This document shows positions 51,063 through 59,992 of a stretch of 64,000 nt of DNA, piece after piece. Under the pieces are notes generated by a model, which had not been told where the DNA came from, did not search any database, and saw nothing but the letters and a program-made list of their open reading frames with translations. Positions within the stretch are counted from its first letter, which is position 1. Each line of letters opens with the position of its first letter. Source of the DNA: Streptomyces roseolus. Lineage in GTDB: Bacteria; Actinomycetota; Actinomycetes; Streptomycetales; Streptomycetaceae. The DNA lies in the NCBI RefSeq assembly GCF_014649855.1, contig NZ_BMTV01000019.1, positions 62,001-126,000 on the forward strand, read 5' to 3'. The translations under genes were made by a program, and so were the position numbers.

Positions 51063-51664
51063 TCGATGCCCCGCTGGCCCTTCTGGCCGGCGTCCATCGG
51101 GTGCTTCACCTTGGACATGTCGGTGACGAGGTCGGCGAAGTCCACCAGCTCCTGCGGCGCGTTGCGCCCGGTGATGACGACGTGCTGCTGCCCGGGGCGG
51201 TCCCGCAGCACCTCCACGACCTCCTTCACGTCGATCCAGCCCCAGTGGAGCAGGTACGCGAACTCGTCGAGGACGTAGAACTTGTACCGCTCCTCCGCCA
51301 GATCCCGCTTGACCTGCTCCCAGCCCTCGCGCGCCTTGTCCTCGTGGGACTGCTCGCCCTCGGCGACCTCGCGCTGGATCCAGGACCAGCCCTCGCCCAT
51401 CTTGTTCCAGGTGACCGTCCCGCCCTTGCCGGTCTCGCCGAGCGCCTTGAGGGCGTTCTCCTCGCCGACCTTCCACTTGGCGGACTTCACGAACTGGAAC
51501 ACCCCGATCGGCCAGCCCTGGTTCCAGGCGCGCAGCGCCATCCCGAAGGCGGCCGTCGACTTCCCCTTGCCGACGCCGGTGTGCACCATCACCAGTGCCC
51601 GGTTGCGGCGCTGACGGGTCGTGAGGCCGTCGTCGGGCACGACGGTCGGCTGTCCCTGCGGCAT
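51056..51664 (-). CDS. cobO: Cob(I)yrinic acid a,c-diamide adenosyltransferase CobO
   Basis: 202 residues, CobA/CobO/BtuR type. ATP site MVHTGVGKGKSTAAFGMALRAWNQG (residues about 25-50), KWKVGEENAL, and FYVLDEFAYLLHWGW. It adds the 5'-deoxyadenosyl ligand to cobalt. ATG 51664 overlaps the stop of the chelatase gene by one base (TAATG), and its own end overlaps cobB. Confidence 0.95.
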   Translation of the reverse strand: MPQGQPTVVPDDGLTTRQRRNRALVMVHTGVGKGKSTAAFGMALRAWNQGWPIGVFQFVKSAKWKVGEENALKALGETGKGGTVTWNKMGEGWSWIQREVAEGEQSHEDKAREGWEQVKRDLAEERYKFYVLDEFAYLLHWGWIDVKEVVEVLRDRPGQQHVVITGRNAPQELVDFADLVTDMSKVKHPMDAGQKGQRGIEW

Positions 51665-53703
51665 TAAGCGGCCCTCCTGACAGAGCGGTTGACTTGTGCT
51701 TCCCGTACGAGCCCGGCGATCGCGTCGGCGCGCAGCTCGTCGAGGGTGACGGCGGTGCCGCCCAGATCACGGGCGAGGTTCCCGGCGAGGCCGAGCCGCA
51801 CCGGGCCCGCCTCGCAGTCCACGACCACGGCGGCGGTGCCGTCGGCGGCGTGCAGCCGCGCGGCCCGCGCGGCGAGGCCCACCGGGTCGGGCCCGCCGCC
51901 GGTCGCCCGCCCGTCGGTGACGACGACGAGCAGCGGCCGGCGCGAGGGGTCCCGCAGCCGCTCGACCCGCAGCACGTCATGGGCCCTCAGCAGCCCGGCG
52001 GAGAGCGGCGTACGGCCTCCGGTCGGCAGCTCCTCCAGGCGGGCGGCGGCCGCGTCCACGGAGGACGTCGGGGGCAGCGCGAGCTCGGCGCCGCGCCCCC
52101 GGAAGGTCACCAGGCCCACCTTGTCGCGCCGCTGGTACGCGTCGAGCAGCAGCGACAGCACGGCGCCCTTGACGGCGCCCATGCGCGTGCGCGCCGCCAT
52201 CGACCCGGAGGCGTCCACGACGAACAGCACGAGGTTCCCCTCGCGCCCCTCCCGCACCGCCTGCCGCAGGTCGTCCCGGCGCAGCACGAGCCCCGCGCCG
52301 GACCGCCCGCGCGCCCGCTGGTGCGGGGCGGCGGCCCGGACGGTCGCGGCCAGGTGCAGCTTGGTCAGCGCGCCCCGGGGCCGGGTGGCGCCTGTGGTCC
52401 GCCCGTGCTCGGTCCGCGCCCGGGACCGCCGGCCGGCGGCCCCGTCGCCGACGCCGGGCACGGAGAGCATCCGCGTGCGGAACGGCTCGGCGGCCTTCAC
52501 GGCGGCCCGCTCGCCGCCGCTCCCCTGTGGAGCGGGCGCCCGCGAGGGGGAGGGGGCCTCCTCCGGGACGTCGCCGGCCTCGGGCGCGCCCCCGTCACCG
52601 GCCTGGGGCGGCACCCCGCCGCCTCCGTCGGGCCCGCCGTCCCCCGGCCCGTCCGGGCCCGGGTCCGGGTCGGGCTCGTCGTCGTTCTCGTCCCCCTTGA
52701 ACTGCTCCAGGGTCTCGTCGAGCCGGTCCTCGTCGAGCCCGGGCGCGTCGAAGGGGTTGCGCCGCCGCCGGTGGGGCAGGGCGAGCAGCGCGGCCTGCCG
52801 CACGTCCTCGCTCGTCACCTCGTCCCGTCCCGCCCACGCGGCGAGCGCGGTCGCGGTCCGGGCCATCACGATGTCGGCGCGCATGCCGTCGACCTCGAAC
52901 GCGGCGCAGGTGGCGGCGATCTGGAGCAGCGCGGCGTCCCCGAGCACGACCTTCGGCAGCAGCTCGCGCGCGGCGACGATCCGCTCCCGCAGCGCGGCCT
53001 CCTCGCCGGCCCACCGGGCGGCGAACCCCACGGGGTCGTCCTCGAACGCGAGCCGTCGCCGCACCACCTCGACCCGCTCCTGCGGATCGCGCGAGGCGGC
53101 CACCTCCACGGTCAGCCCGAACCGGTCGAGCAGCTGCGGCCGCAGCTCGCCCTCCTCGGGGTTCATGGTCCCGACGAGCAGGAACCGCGCGGCGTGCCGC
53201 ACGGAGACGCCCTCCCGCTCGACGTGCGAGGCGCCCATGGCGGCGGCGTCGAGGAGATGGTCGATCAGGTGGTCGGACAGGAGGTTGACCTCGTCGACGT
53301 AGAGGATGCCCCGGTGCGCGGCGGCGAGCAGCCCCGGCTCGAACGCCTTCACGCCCTCGGCGAGCGCCTTCTCGATGTCGAGCGCCCCGACGAGCCGGTC
53401 CTCGGACGCCCCGACGGGCAGCTCCACCATCCGCGCGGGACGCGCGTCCGAGCCCCCGTCCGGGTGCGGCCCGTCCGGGCACCCCGGATCGGGCGAGCCG
53501 GGGTCGCAGCTGAACCGGCACCCGGCGACGACGGCCACCTCGGGCAGCAGCGTGGCGAGCGCCCGCACGGCGGTCGACTTGGCGGTCCCCTTCTCCCCCC
53601 GCACGAGCACACCGCCCACCGCCGGCGACACGGCGTTGAGCAGCAGCGCGAGCCGCAGGTCGTCCATGCCGACGACGGCGGTGAAAGGAAAGCGGGTGCT
53701 CAT
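51664..53703 (-). CDS. Cobaltochelatase subunit, ChlI-ChlD fusion (AAA+ plus VWA)
   Basis: 679 residues. The N-terminal AAA+ ATPase has a P-loop VRGEKGTAKSTAVRAL, Walker B ILYVDEVNLLSDHL and a sensor TMNPEEGELRPQLLDRF; an acidic Pro/Gly/Asp-rich linker (about 345-450) leads to a VWA domain with the MIDAS motif LFVVDASGSMAARTR and TDGRATGG. It works with CobN to insert cobalt into the corrin ring; cobN is not in this window. First of chelatase-cobO-cobB. Confidence 0.92.
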   Translation of the reverse strand: MSTRFPFTAVVGMDDLRLALLLNAVSPAVGGVLVRGEKGTAKSTAVRALATLLPEVAVVAGCRFSCDPGSPDPGCPDGPHPDGGSDARPARMVELPVGASEDRLVGALDIEKALAEGVKAFEPGLLAAAHRGILYVDEVNLLSDHLIDHLLDAAAMGASHVEREGVSVRHAARFLLVGTMNPEEGELRPQLLDRFGLTVEVAASRDPQERVEVVRRRLAFEDDPVGFAARWAGEEAALRERIVAARELLPKVVLGDAALLQIAATCAAFEVDGMRADIVMARTATALAAWAGRDEVTSEDVRQAALLALPHRRRRNPFDAPGLDEDRLDETLEQFKGDENDDEPDPDPGPDGPGDGGPDGGGGVPPQAGDGGAPEAGDVPEEAPSPSRAPAPQGSGGERAAVKAAEPFRTRMLSVPGVGDGAAGRRSRARTEHGRTTGATRPRGALTKLHLAATVRAAAPHQRARGRSGAGLVLRRDDLRQAVREGREGNLVLFVVDASGSMAARTRMGAVKGAVLSLLLDAYQRRDKVGLVTFRGRGAELALPPTSSVDAAAARLEELPTGGRTPLSAGLLRAHDVLRVERLRDPSRRPLLVVVTDGRATGGGPDPVGLAARAARLHAADGTAAVVVDCEAGPVRLGLAGNLARDLGGTAVTLDELRADAIAGLVREAQVNRSVRRAA

Positions 53704-54115
53704 CGAGCGATCACTCCTCGGAAAGACATGGATGCGACTTCGTCGTGCTCAACCCCCGCGCCGAGGCACGCCGGCCCTGGTGCCCCGGGCACCCGGGCCG
53801 GCCCCACCGAACGCCGCCCGGAGGCCCGGTGCGGCCGAGCCGGAGGCCGCCCGGTGGCGCGGCGCGCCGGGGCGGCCACCCGTGCGGCGCCCGCGGCGCG
53901 CGGCCCGGTCGCCGTGCACCCGGCAGCCGCCGACGGCGGGCGGCCGCCCACCAGGGCCACCCGGGGCCGACCGTCCCGGCCGCACGGGCGAGCGGAGCGA
54001 GGCGGGGGTCCCCCCGGGCGAAGCTCCGGGGGAGGGTGGGAGCCCCAGCCCGGCCGGAGACCGGGCACGGTCCCCGCGCGGCGAGCCCGCGCGGCAGCTC
54101 CGGCCCCCGCCCCCC
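53704..54115. other. Gene-free gap between cobQ and chelatase gene
   Basis: 412 bases with no supported gene and no B12-box-like sequence. Around 53989-54050 lies a sequence of the dispersed Streptomyces type (GAGCGGAGCGAGG, then CCCCCGGGCGAAGCTCCGGGGG), a short hairpin with CCCCCGG/CCGGGGG arms, which probably acts as the cobQ-side terminator. The rest is Pro/Arg-codon-like GC-rich spacer. Confidence 0.5.
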
Positions 54116-55624
54116 TCACGGCGCGCCCGGCGGCACGAACGGCAGGTCCTTCGGAGCGCCCTCCTCGATGAGCCGCAGCAGCGCGTCCGTGTCGGCGTGC
54201 TCCTCGATCAGGTCGCCGAGCCGGTCGAGCTGCTCCTCCCGCAGCGCGCCGAACGACGTGTCGGGCGCGGGCACGAAGGCCCGGCCGGCCGCCGCCGCGA
54301 CCTCGCGGAGGAACGCCCGGCGGAAGCCGTCGCTCTCCAGGGAGCCGTGCCAGTGGGTGCCCCAGACGGCGCCGACCCGGCAGCCGTCGAGGAACGGTTC
54401 GCCGCCGAGCACCTCCGCGACGCCGTGGTGGATCTCGTACCCCTCGACCCGCTCGCCGAGCGCCTCGCCGACCGGCCGCGCGAGGGTCTTCTCGCGCGCG
54501 AACCGGACGCGCACGGGCAGCAGCCCCAGGCCCTCGACGGCGCCCGCCCGCGACTCGACCTCGTCCTCGATGTGCTCGCCGAGCGCCTGGAAGCCGCCGC
54601 AGACGCCGAGCACCGGCCGGCCCTCGGCGGCCCGCCGGGCGAGCGCGTCGGCGAGGCCCCGCTCGCGCAGCCACGCCAGCGCCTTGACCGTCCCCCGGGT
54701 GCCCGGCACGACCACGAGGTCCGCGTCGGCCAGCTCCTCCGGCCGGTCCACGAACCGCACGATCACGCCCGGCTCGGCGGCGAGCGCGTCCACGTCGGTG
54801 AAGTTCGACATCAGCGGGACGGCGCAGACCGCGACCCGCAGCACGTCGGCGCCGACCGGCGGCGCGACCACGGACTCGCGGACGGTGCCGCGCAGCGAGA
54901 CCCGGAGCCCGTCCTCCTCGTCGATCCCGAGGCCGTGCGCGTACGGCAGCACGCCGAAGGTCCGGCGCCCGGTGAGCCCGTGCAGCATGTCCAGGCCCGG
55001 CTCCAGGAGCGTCACGTCGCCGCGGAACTTGTTCACCAGGTATCCGGCGATCAGCTCCTGGTCCTCGGGCGCGAGCAGCGCCGTCGTGCCGAAGAACTGG
55101 GCGAAGACCCCGCCCCGGTCGATGTCGCCGACGACGACGACGGGCAACCGCGCGGCCCGTGCGATGCCCATGTTGACGATGTCGGTCCGCCGCAGGTTGA
55201 TCTCGGCCGGACTGCCGGCCCCCTCGCAGATCACCGCGTCGTGCGTGGCCCGCAGCTCCTCCAGGCAGGCGAGGACCGGCTCGAAGAGGGTCCGCTGCCG
55301 TCCGCCGTGGTAGCCGCGGGCGCTCATCTCGCCGACCGGCTTGCCCATGAGCACGACCTGGCTGGACCGGTCGCCGCCCGGCTTGAGCAGCACCGGGTTC
55401 ATCAGCGCGGTCGGCTCGACGCGGGCGGCCTGCGCCTGCATGGCCTGCGCGCGGCCGATCTCGGCGCCCTCCCGGGTCACGAAGGAGTTGAGGGACATGT
55501 TCTGCCCCTTGAACGGCGCGACCTTGACGCCCTGCCGGACCAGCCACCGGCAGATGCCGGCCGTGACGACGCTCTTGCCCGCGTCGGAGGTCGTCCCGGC
55601 GACGAGCAGCCCCCCACCCCTCAC
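54116..55624 (-). CDS. cobQ: Cobyric acid synthase CobQ
   Basis: 502 residues from GTG 55624. P-loop-like LLVAGTTSDAGKSVVTAGICRWL, QNMSLNSFVTREGAEIGRAQAMQAQAA, and a glutamine amidotransferase half with cysteine in RPVLGVCGGFQALG and histidine in EIHHGVAE and WGTHWHGSLES. It amidates the b, d, e and g side chains. GTGA overlap with the cobD stop shows coupling. Confidence 0.96.
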   Translation of the reverse strand: MRGGGLLVAGTTSDAGKSVVTAGICRWLVRQGVKVAPFKGQNMSLNSFVTREGAEIGRAQAMQAQAARVEPTALMNPVLLKPGGDRSSQVVLMGKPVGEMSARGYHGGRQRTLFEPVLACLEELRATHDAVICEGAGSPAEINLRRTDIVNMGIARAARLPVVVVGDIDRGGVFAQFFGTTALLAPEDQELIAGYLVNKFRGDVTLLEPGLDMLHGLTGRRTFGVLPYAHGLGIDEEDGLRVSLRGTVRESVVAPPVGADVLRVAVCAVPLMSNFTDVDALAAEPGVIVRFVDRPEELADADLVVVPGTRGTVKALAWLRERGLADALARRAAEGRPVLGVCGGFQALGEHIEDEVESRAGAVEGLGLLPVRVRFAREKTLARPVGEALGERVEGYEIHHGVAEVLGGEPFLDGCRVGAVWGTHWHGSLESDGFRRAFLREVAAAAGRAFVPAPDTSFGALREEQLDRLGDLIEEHADTDALLRLIEEGAPKDLPFVPPGAP

Positions 55625-56595
55625 TTCGTCCTCCGCTTCACCGTGTCGGTCAGGATCCGGCCGCCCACGCAGGCGGCCAGGGTCAGCCAGGTCACCCGGC
55701 GGGAGAGCCGGACGGCCCGGTCGACGTCGGCGACCTCCACGGGCCGCCCCTCCCCGTTGAGCACGGGCCGGTGCTCGACCCGCCCGCCGTACGAGAGCGT
55801 CCCCCCGAGCCGTACCCCGAGGGCGCCCGCGAACGCCGCCTCGACGGGTCCGGCGTTGGGGCTCGGGTGCTTTCCGGCGTCCGCCCGCCAGGCCCGTACG
55901 GCTCCGTGCCGGTCGCCGCCCGCGAGGACCGCGAGCGCGGCGGTGAGCCGGGCGCCGGGCCAGCCGGCCAGGTCGTCGAGGCGGGCGGAGGCCCAGCCGT
56001 AGCGGCGGTACCGGGGCGACCGGTGGCCGACCATGGCGTCCAGCGTGTTCACGGCCCGGAAGCCGAGCAGCCCGGGCACGCCCGCGACCGCGCCCCAGAC
56101 GAGGGCGCCGACGACGGCGTCGGAGGTGTTCTCGGCGACGGACTCGACGACCGCGCGGGCCATCGCCGGCCCGTCCAGGGCCTGCGGGTCGCGTCCGACG
56201 AGGTGCGGCATCCGCTCCCGGGCGACCTCCAGGTCGCCGGCGGCGAGCGCGCCGCCGATGGCCCGGGCCTCCCGGCCGAGGGTCGTGCCGCCGACGACGG
56301 CCCACACGGCGGCGGCGGTCAGCGCGGCGGAGCCGGTCCGGCTGCCCCGGACCGCCCGGGCGGCCAGCGCCCCGGCGGCGACGGCACCGCCCGCGCAGAC
56401 GGCGGTGTGCAGGGCGCCCCGGCCCCGGTGGTCGCGCCAGAGGCGCTTCTCGACGGCGGCGGCGGCCCGCCCGAAGGCGGCCACGGGGTGGCCGCGGCGG
56501 GGATCGCCGAGGACCAGGTCGACGGCGAGGCCGGCGGCCGCTCCGTACGCGAAGACTGCGGTGGTCCGGGAGACCACGGGGGTGCGGCCGGGCAT
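55621..56595 (-). CDS. cobD: Adenosylcobinamide-phosphate synthase CobD/CbiB
   Basis: 324-residue membrane protein. LGDPRRGHPVAAFGRAAAAVEKRLW opens the typical family sequence, followed by SVAENTSDAVVGALVWGAVAGVPGLLGFRAVNTLDAMVGHRSPRYRRYGWASARLDD and a final helix. It attaches aminopropanol (phosphate) to adenosylcobyric acid. Start ATG 56595 follows the B12 riboswitch by about 30 bases. Translationally coupled to cobQ. Confidence 0.94.
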   Translation of the reverse strand: MPGRTPVVSRTTAVFAYGAAAGLAVDLVLGDPRRGHPVAAFGRAAAAVEKRLWRDHRGRGALHTAVCAGGAVAAGALAARAVRGSRTGSAALTAAAVWAVVGGTTLGREARAIGGALAAGDLEVARERMPHLVGRDPQALDGPAMARAVVESVAENTSDAVVGALVWGAVAGVPGLLGFRAVNTLDAMVGHRSPRYRRYGWASARLDDLAGWPGARLTAALAVLAGGDRHGAVRAWRADAGKHPSPNAGPVEAAFAGALGVRLGGTLSYGGRVEHRPVLNGEGRPVEVADVDRAVRLSRRVTWLTLAACVGGRILTDTVKRRTK

Positions 56596-56639
56596 GGCGG
56601 CGTGTCCTCACTCAGGGTCCGCGCCCTGGGTCGACGTGA

Positions 56640-56750
56640 CGGGCGGCGAGAGTTCCTGACTCCCGGCCCGGGCTGTTCACCGGGGCCGGTCACAGTGGCG
56701 GGACCGCGCCGGAATCGCACCGGGCTTCCTCTCCATTGCCGCCGTACTGG
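56640..56750 (-). ncRNA. Cobalamin (B12) riboswitch ahead of cobD-cobQ
   Basis: On the minus strand the hallmarks occur in order: GGAAGCCCGGTGCGATTCCGG (complement of 56709-56729), then CCCGCCACTGTGA (the CCACTG core at 56692-56698), then GAGTCAGGAACTCTCGCC (B12 box, 56643-56660). This matches the cobalamin riboswitch consensus and lies 45 bases before the cobD start. High adenosylcobalamin should shut off cobD and cobQ. Outer stem limits are approximate. Confidence 0.88.
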
Positions 56751-56757
56751 CCCCGGC

Positions 56758-56787
56758 AGTCCACCACGCCCCGCGAACGGCCGTCAA
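56758..56787 (-). promoter_or_regulatory. Probable promoter of the riboswitch-cobD-cobQ transcript
   Basis: On the minus strand TTGACG (56787-56782) and TGGACT (56763-56758) are 18 bases apart, placing the transcript start near 56750, just ahead of the riboswitch. Confidence 0.5.
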
Positions 56788-56834
56788 CTCACCCTTGACC
56801 TGCGACGGGTCACTGTGCGGAGCGCCACAGACAC

Positions 56835-56877
56835 GAGGGCCGGGCCCGCCCCCGTGAGAGGTGCGGGCCCGGCCCTC
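56835..56877 (-). terminator. Hairpin terminator after the Pit operon
   Basis: Arms 56835-56849 and 56863-56877 pair perfectly over 15 bases (GAGGGCCGGGCCCGC) with a 13-base loop, 14 bases past the stop of the small membrane protein. Confidence 0.8.
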
Positions 56878-56890
56878 CGGGTGCCGTGGG

Positions 56891-57112
56891 TCAGACGACG
56901 ATCAGGTAGATGCCGTACGCGACGGCGGCCGCGCAGAGCGCGAAGCAGGCGTAGGCGCCGGTGCGGGCGAGGGTCGCGGACCCTCCCCGGGCCGCGGCCT
57001 CCTCCTGCTTGGTGAGGCCGACGATGCCGAGGGTGAAGAGGCCCACGAGGGCGACGGTCGCCACGAGGCTGACTCCGAAGACGGAGCCGAGAGCTGCCCA
57101 GTCGATCTTCAT
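56891..57112 (-). CDS. Small membrane protein downstream of Pit transporter
   Basis: 73 residues with two helices (SVFGVSLVATVALVGLFTLGIVGL and TGAYACFALCAAAVAYGIYLIVV) and a short charged loop (TKQEEAAARGG). It follows the pit gene by 28 bases in the same direction and the pair is conserved next to pit in Streptomyces as I recall. Likely an accessory subunit; the function is unknown. Confidence 0.78.
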   Translation of the reverse strand: MKIDWAALGSVFGVSLVATVALVGLFTLGIVGLTKQEEAAARGGSATLARTGAYACFALCAAAVAYGIYLIVV

Positions 57113-57140
57113 GGCTTGGTTTCCCGTTTCCTTGGAGGTC

Positions 57141-58421
57141 TCAGACCGCGGCGGCGGGGGCCGGGGGAGCGGCGGGGTCGTTCGGACCCGGCGCGTGGAT
57201 GGTGGTCTTCAGGCCGTCGTCCGCGACGGCGGCGACGGTGCCGGCCGGCGGCGGGGTGACGGCGGCGATGGCCGTGGTCACGACGCCGGGGGTGCCGGAG
57301 TCGGAGTCGTTCCCGTCCAGGTCGTCGGCGGTGACGTTGGTGTGGTCGACCGGCTGGCGGCGGGAGAGCGTCCAGATCACGGCCGAGCCGCCGACCAGGA
57401 CGACCGCCGTGGCGGCGATGCCCCAGGGGCCCTGCTTGGTGAGGAACTCGGCGGCGGCGCCCACGAGGCCGGCGGCCGGGAGGGTCAGGCCCCAGGCGAC
57501 GAACATCCGGGTGGCGGTCGACCAGCGGACGACGCCGCCCTTGCGGCCGAGGCCGGCGCCCATCACGGCACCCGAGCAGGACTGGGTGGTGGAGAGGGAG
57601 AAGCCGAGGTGCGAGGAGGCCAGGATGACCGTGGCGGCGCTGGTCTGGGCGGCGAAGCCCTGCTGCGGCTGGAGGTCGGTGAGGCCCTTGCCCATGGTGC
57701 GGATGATGCGCCAGCCGCCGAGGTAGGTGCCGAGCGCGATGGCGACGCCGGCGGAGACGATGACCCACAGGGGCGGGTTCGAGCCGGGGGCGACGACACC
57801 CTGGGTGACCAGGGCGAGGGTGATGATGCCCATCGTCTTCTGGGCGTCGTTGGTGCCGTGGGCGAGCGAGACGAGACCGGCGGAGGCGATCTGGCCGGCG
57901 CGGTAGCCCTTGGCGGTCGCCTTGGCCTCCGGGTTCGCCTTGATCTTGTACGTCAGCCTGGTCGCGGCCATCGCGGCGAGACCGGCGACGAGCGGGGCCG
58001 CCACGGCCGGGATGAGGACCTTGGTGACGATGGTGGAGCCGTTCACGGCCGACCAGCCGGCCGACATGACCGCGGCGCCGATGAGGCCGCCGAAGAGCGC
58101 GTGGGAGGAGCTGGACGGCAGGCCCAGGAGCCAGGTCAGCAGATTCCACAGGATGGCGCCGACGAGGGCCGCGAAGATCACTTCTGTGCGGATGCCCTCC
58201 TCGTTGATGATCCCGCCGGAGATCGTCTTGGCGACCTCCACGGACAGGAACGCGCCGACCAGGTTCAGCACGGCGGACATGGCCACCGCCGTCTTGGGCT
58301 TGAGGGCACCGGTCGAGATGGTCGTGGCCATCGCGTTGGCGGTGTCGTGGAAACCGTTCGTGAAATCGAACACGAGAGCTGTCACGACCACAATGGCGAG
58401 CAGCAGCGTGATGTGTTCCAT
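57141..58421 (-). CDS. pitH2: Low-affinity inorganic phosphate transporter, Pit family
   Basis: 426 residues, about ten helices. The two Pit signature repeats are present: FTNGFHDTANAMATTISTGAL near the N-terminus and LAHGTNDAQKTMGIITLAL in the second half, with GLPSSSSHALFGGL between. A cytosolic C-terminal tail follows. PHO-box repeats lie upstream. Location near the cobalamin genes matches pitH2 of S. coelicolor by memory. Confidence 0.92.
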   Translation of the reverse strand: MEHITLLLAIVVVTALVFDFTNGFHDTANAMATTISTGALKPKTAVAMSAVLNLVGAFLSVEVAKTISGGIINEEGIRTEVIFAALVGAILWNLLTWLLGLPSSSSHALFGGLIGAAVMSAGWSAVNGSTIVTKVLIPAVAAPLVAGLAAMAATRLTYKIKANPEAKATAKGYRAGQIASAGLVSLAHGTNDAQKTMGIITLALVTQGVVAPGSNPPLWVIVSAGVAIALGTYLGGWRIIRTMGKGLTDLQPQQGFAAQTSAATVILASSHLGFSLSTTQSCSGAVMGAGLGRKGGVVRWSTATRMFVAWGLTLPAAGLVGAAAEFLTKQGPWGIAATAVVLVGGSAVIWTLSRRQPVDHTNVTADDLDGNDSDSGTPGVVTTAIAAVTPPPAGTVAAVADDGLKTTIHAPGPNDPAAPPAPAAAV

Positions 58422-58468
58422 TTACCCAGGCAATCGTTTGACGTCAGTGGCTCGTCGAACGTAGGCAA

Positions 58469-58490
58469 CCTGAGTGAACGGAAGGTGAAC
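58469..58490 (-). promoter_or_regulatory. PHO box ahead of pit
   Basis: On the minus strand GTTCACCTTCC (58490-58480) is directly followed by GTTCACTCAGG (58479-58469), two 11-base direct repeats with the PhoP core GTTCAC. They lie 47-69 bases upstream of the pit start. The remainder of the 58422-58785 gap has no gene that I can support. Confidence 0.82.
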
Positions 58491-58785
58491 TGGACGGGGC
58501 ATCGCAGTGTCTCGATCCGGCTCCGTGAGATTCCGCTTCCGCTCCGGGACGCCCCTCTGTCCACCATCCGGTCACCCCGGAACCACGGGTGATCCCGCCC
58601 TTCCCGGCCCCCGTCGGCCCCGCCCTCCTCCCCGCGCCCGTCCGCCCGTCCCACCCCCTGGACATCTTCACCCCCACGGACGACCCCCCGAGGAGACCCT
58701 CGTCACCCTCGGGAGCGAAGGAAGCGCGACACCCGCCCGGCCCCGCCCGGTGGCAGCCTCCCCGCTTCCTCCCGAGACTGGGAAG

Positions 58786-59895
58786 GTGCGCCCGGCTACA
58801 GCGACGGCAGCGGCCGTCACCACCCTGATCGGTCTCGGTGCGGCCGCCGTGGCGGCCGGCCGACACGCCAGCGACGTCGTCCTCGGGGCGGCCTCGGGCC
58901 GAGCCCTCCCCGGAGACCCCAAGCTCACCGTGCACGCCACGGGTCCCGAGCGGGTCACCCTCACCCGCAGCCTCGCCTCGCTGCGCCCCGGTACGTACGG
59001 GATGACGGCGCCCGGCCTGCACGCGGTCACCGGACCGGTCCTCGACCGCGTCCCGCACACCGCCGACACGGTCGTCCGCCGGCTCGAACGCGTCGAGCGC
59101 GGCGCACTCGGCCCCGGCAGCCGGGTCCGCCTCACCCCCCAGCTGCACACCGGCACCCCGGAGACCGCCCTCGGCCTGCCGCACGAGGACGTCGAGATCC
59201 CCGGCGAGCTCGGCCCGCTCCCCGCCTGGCTGGTCACGGGTCCGCGCGCCACCTGGGTCGTGGCCCTGCACGGCATCGGCGCGGGCCGCGAGCACACGCT
59301 GAACCTCGTCCCCTTCTACGCCCGCCGCCGGGTCCCCGTCCTCGTCCCCGCCTACCGCGGCGACCGGGGCGCCCCCGCCCCGGCGGACGGCCTCGCCCGG
59401 CTCGGCGACACCGAGTGGCGCGACGTCGACGCGGTCCTGCGGTACGCGGTCCGCCGCGGCGCCTCCAAGATCGTCCTGCACGGCTGGGGCACCGGCGCCA
59501 CGATGGCGCTGCGGGCCGCCGCCGAGTCGGGCGTGCGCGACCGCATCGCCGGCCTGGTCCTGGACTCCCCGGTCCTCGACTGGGAGGCCACCGTCCGCAA
59601 CCTCGCCACCGCCCGGGGCGTCCCGGGCCCGCTGGTGCCGCTCGCCGTCCGCGCCGCCCTCGGCCGCACCGGCCCGCACCCCGACCACACGGTGGGCCTC
59701 GGCGTCCCCGTCCTCCTGGCGCACGGTCCCGACGACACCATCTCCCCCTGGGAGCGGTCCGTCGAACTCGCCGCGAGCCGCCCCGACCTGGTGACCCTGC
59801 TGACCGTCCGCCACGCCCCCCACGCCGCTATGTGGAACGCGAACCCCCTCCGCTACGAAGAGGCCCTGCGCCGCTATCTGACCCCCCTCGTGTAG
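58786..59895 (+). CDS. Alpha/beta-hydrolase family protein
   Basis: 369 residues from GTG 58786; the open frame reaches back to 58507 but that part has no coding character. A hydrophobic N-terminus (TAAAVTTLIGLGAAAVAAG) suggests a membrane anchor or signal. The hydrolase core has VVALHGIGAGREHTL (oxyanion region), the nucleophile elbow reads GWGTG where a serine would be expected, then LLAHGPDDTISPWERS (acid) and RHAPHAAMWNANP (histidine). The Ser-to-Gly-type elbow (HGWGTGA) raises doubt about catalysis. Confidence 0.75.
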   Translation: MRPATATAAAVTTLIGLGAAAVAAGRHASDVVLGAASGRALPGDPKLTVHATGPERVTLTRSLASLRPGTYGMTAPGLHAVTGPVLDRVPHTADTVVRRLERVERGALGPGSRVRLTPQLHTGTPETALGLPHEDVEIPGELGPLPAWLVTGPRATWVVALHGIGAGREHTLNLVPFYARRRVPVLVPAYRGDRGAPAPADGLARLGDTEWRDVDAVLRYAVRRGASKIVLHGWGTGATMALRAAAESGVRDRIAGLVLDSPVLDWEATVRNLATARGVPGPLVPLAVRAALGRTGPHPDHTVGLGVPVLLAHGPDDTISPWERSVELAASRPDLVTLLTVRHAPHAAMWNANPLRYEEALRRYLTPLV

Positions 59896-59992
59896 CGCCC
59901 CCACCGCCCGCCGCGCGCGGGCGGAGGCCCGTTCGTGACGGCGTGGCGGATTCCGATTGGGCTTTCGGGCCGTCAGCGGGAAGACTGCCCCC

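Noticed and set aside
53704..54115. Second cobalamin riboswitch before the chelatase gene
   Set aside because: No CCACTG core or B12 box is visible on the minus strand.
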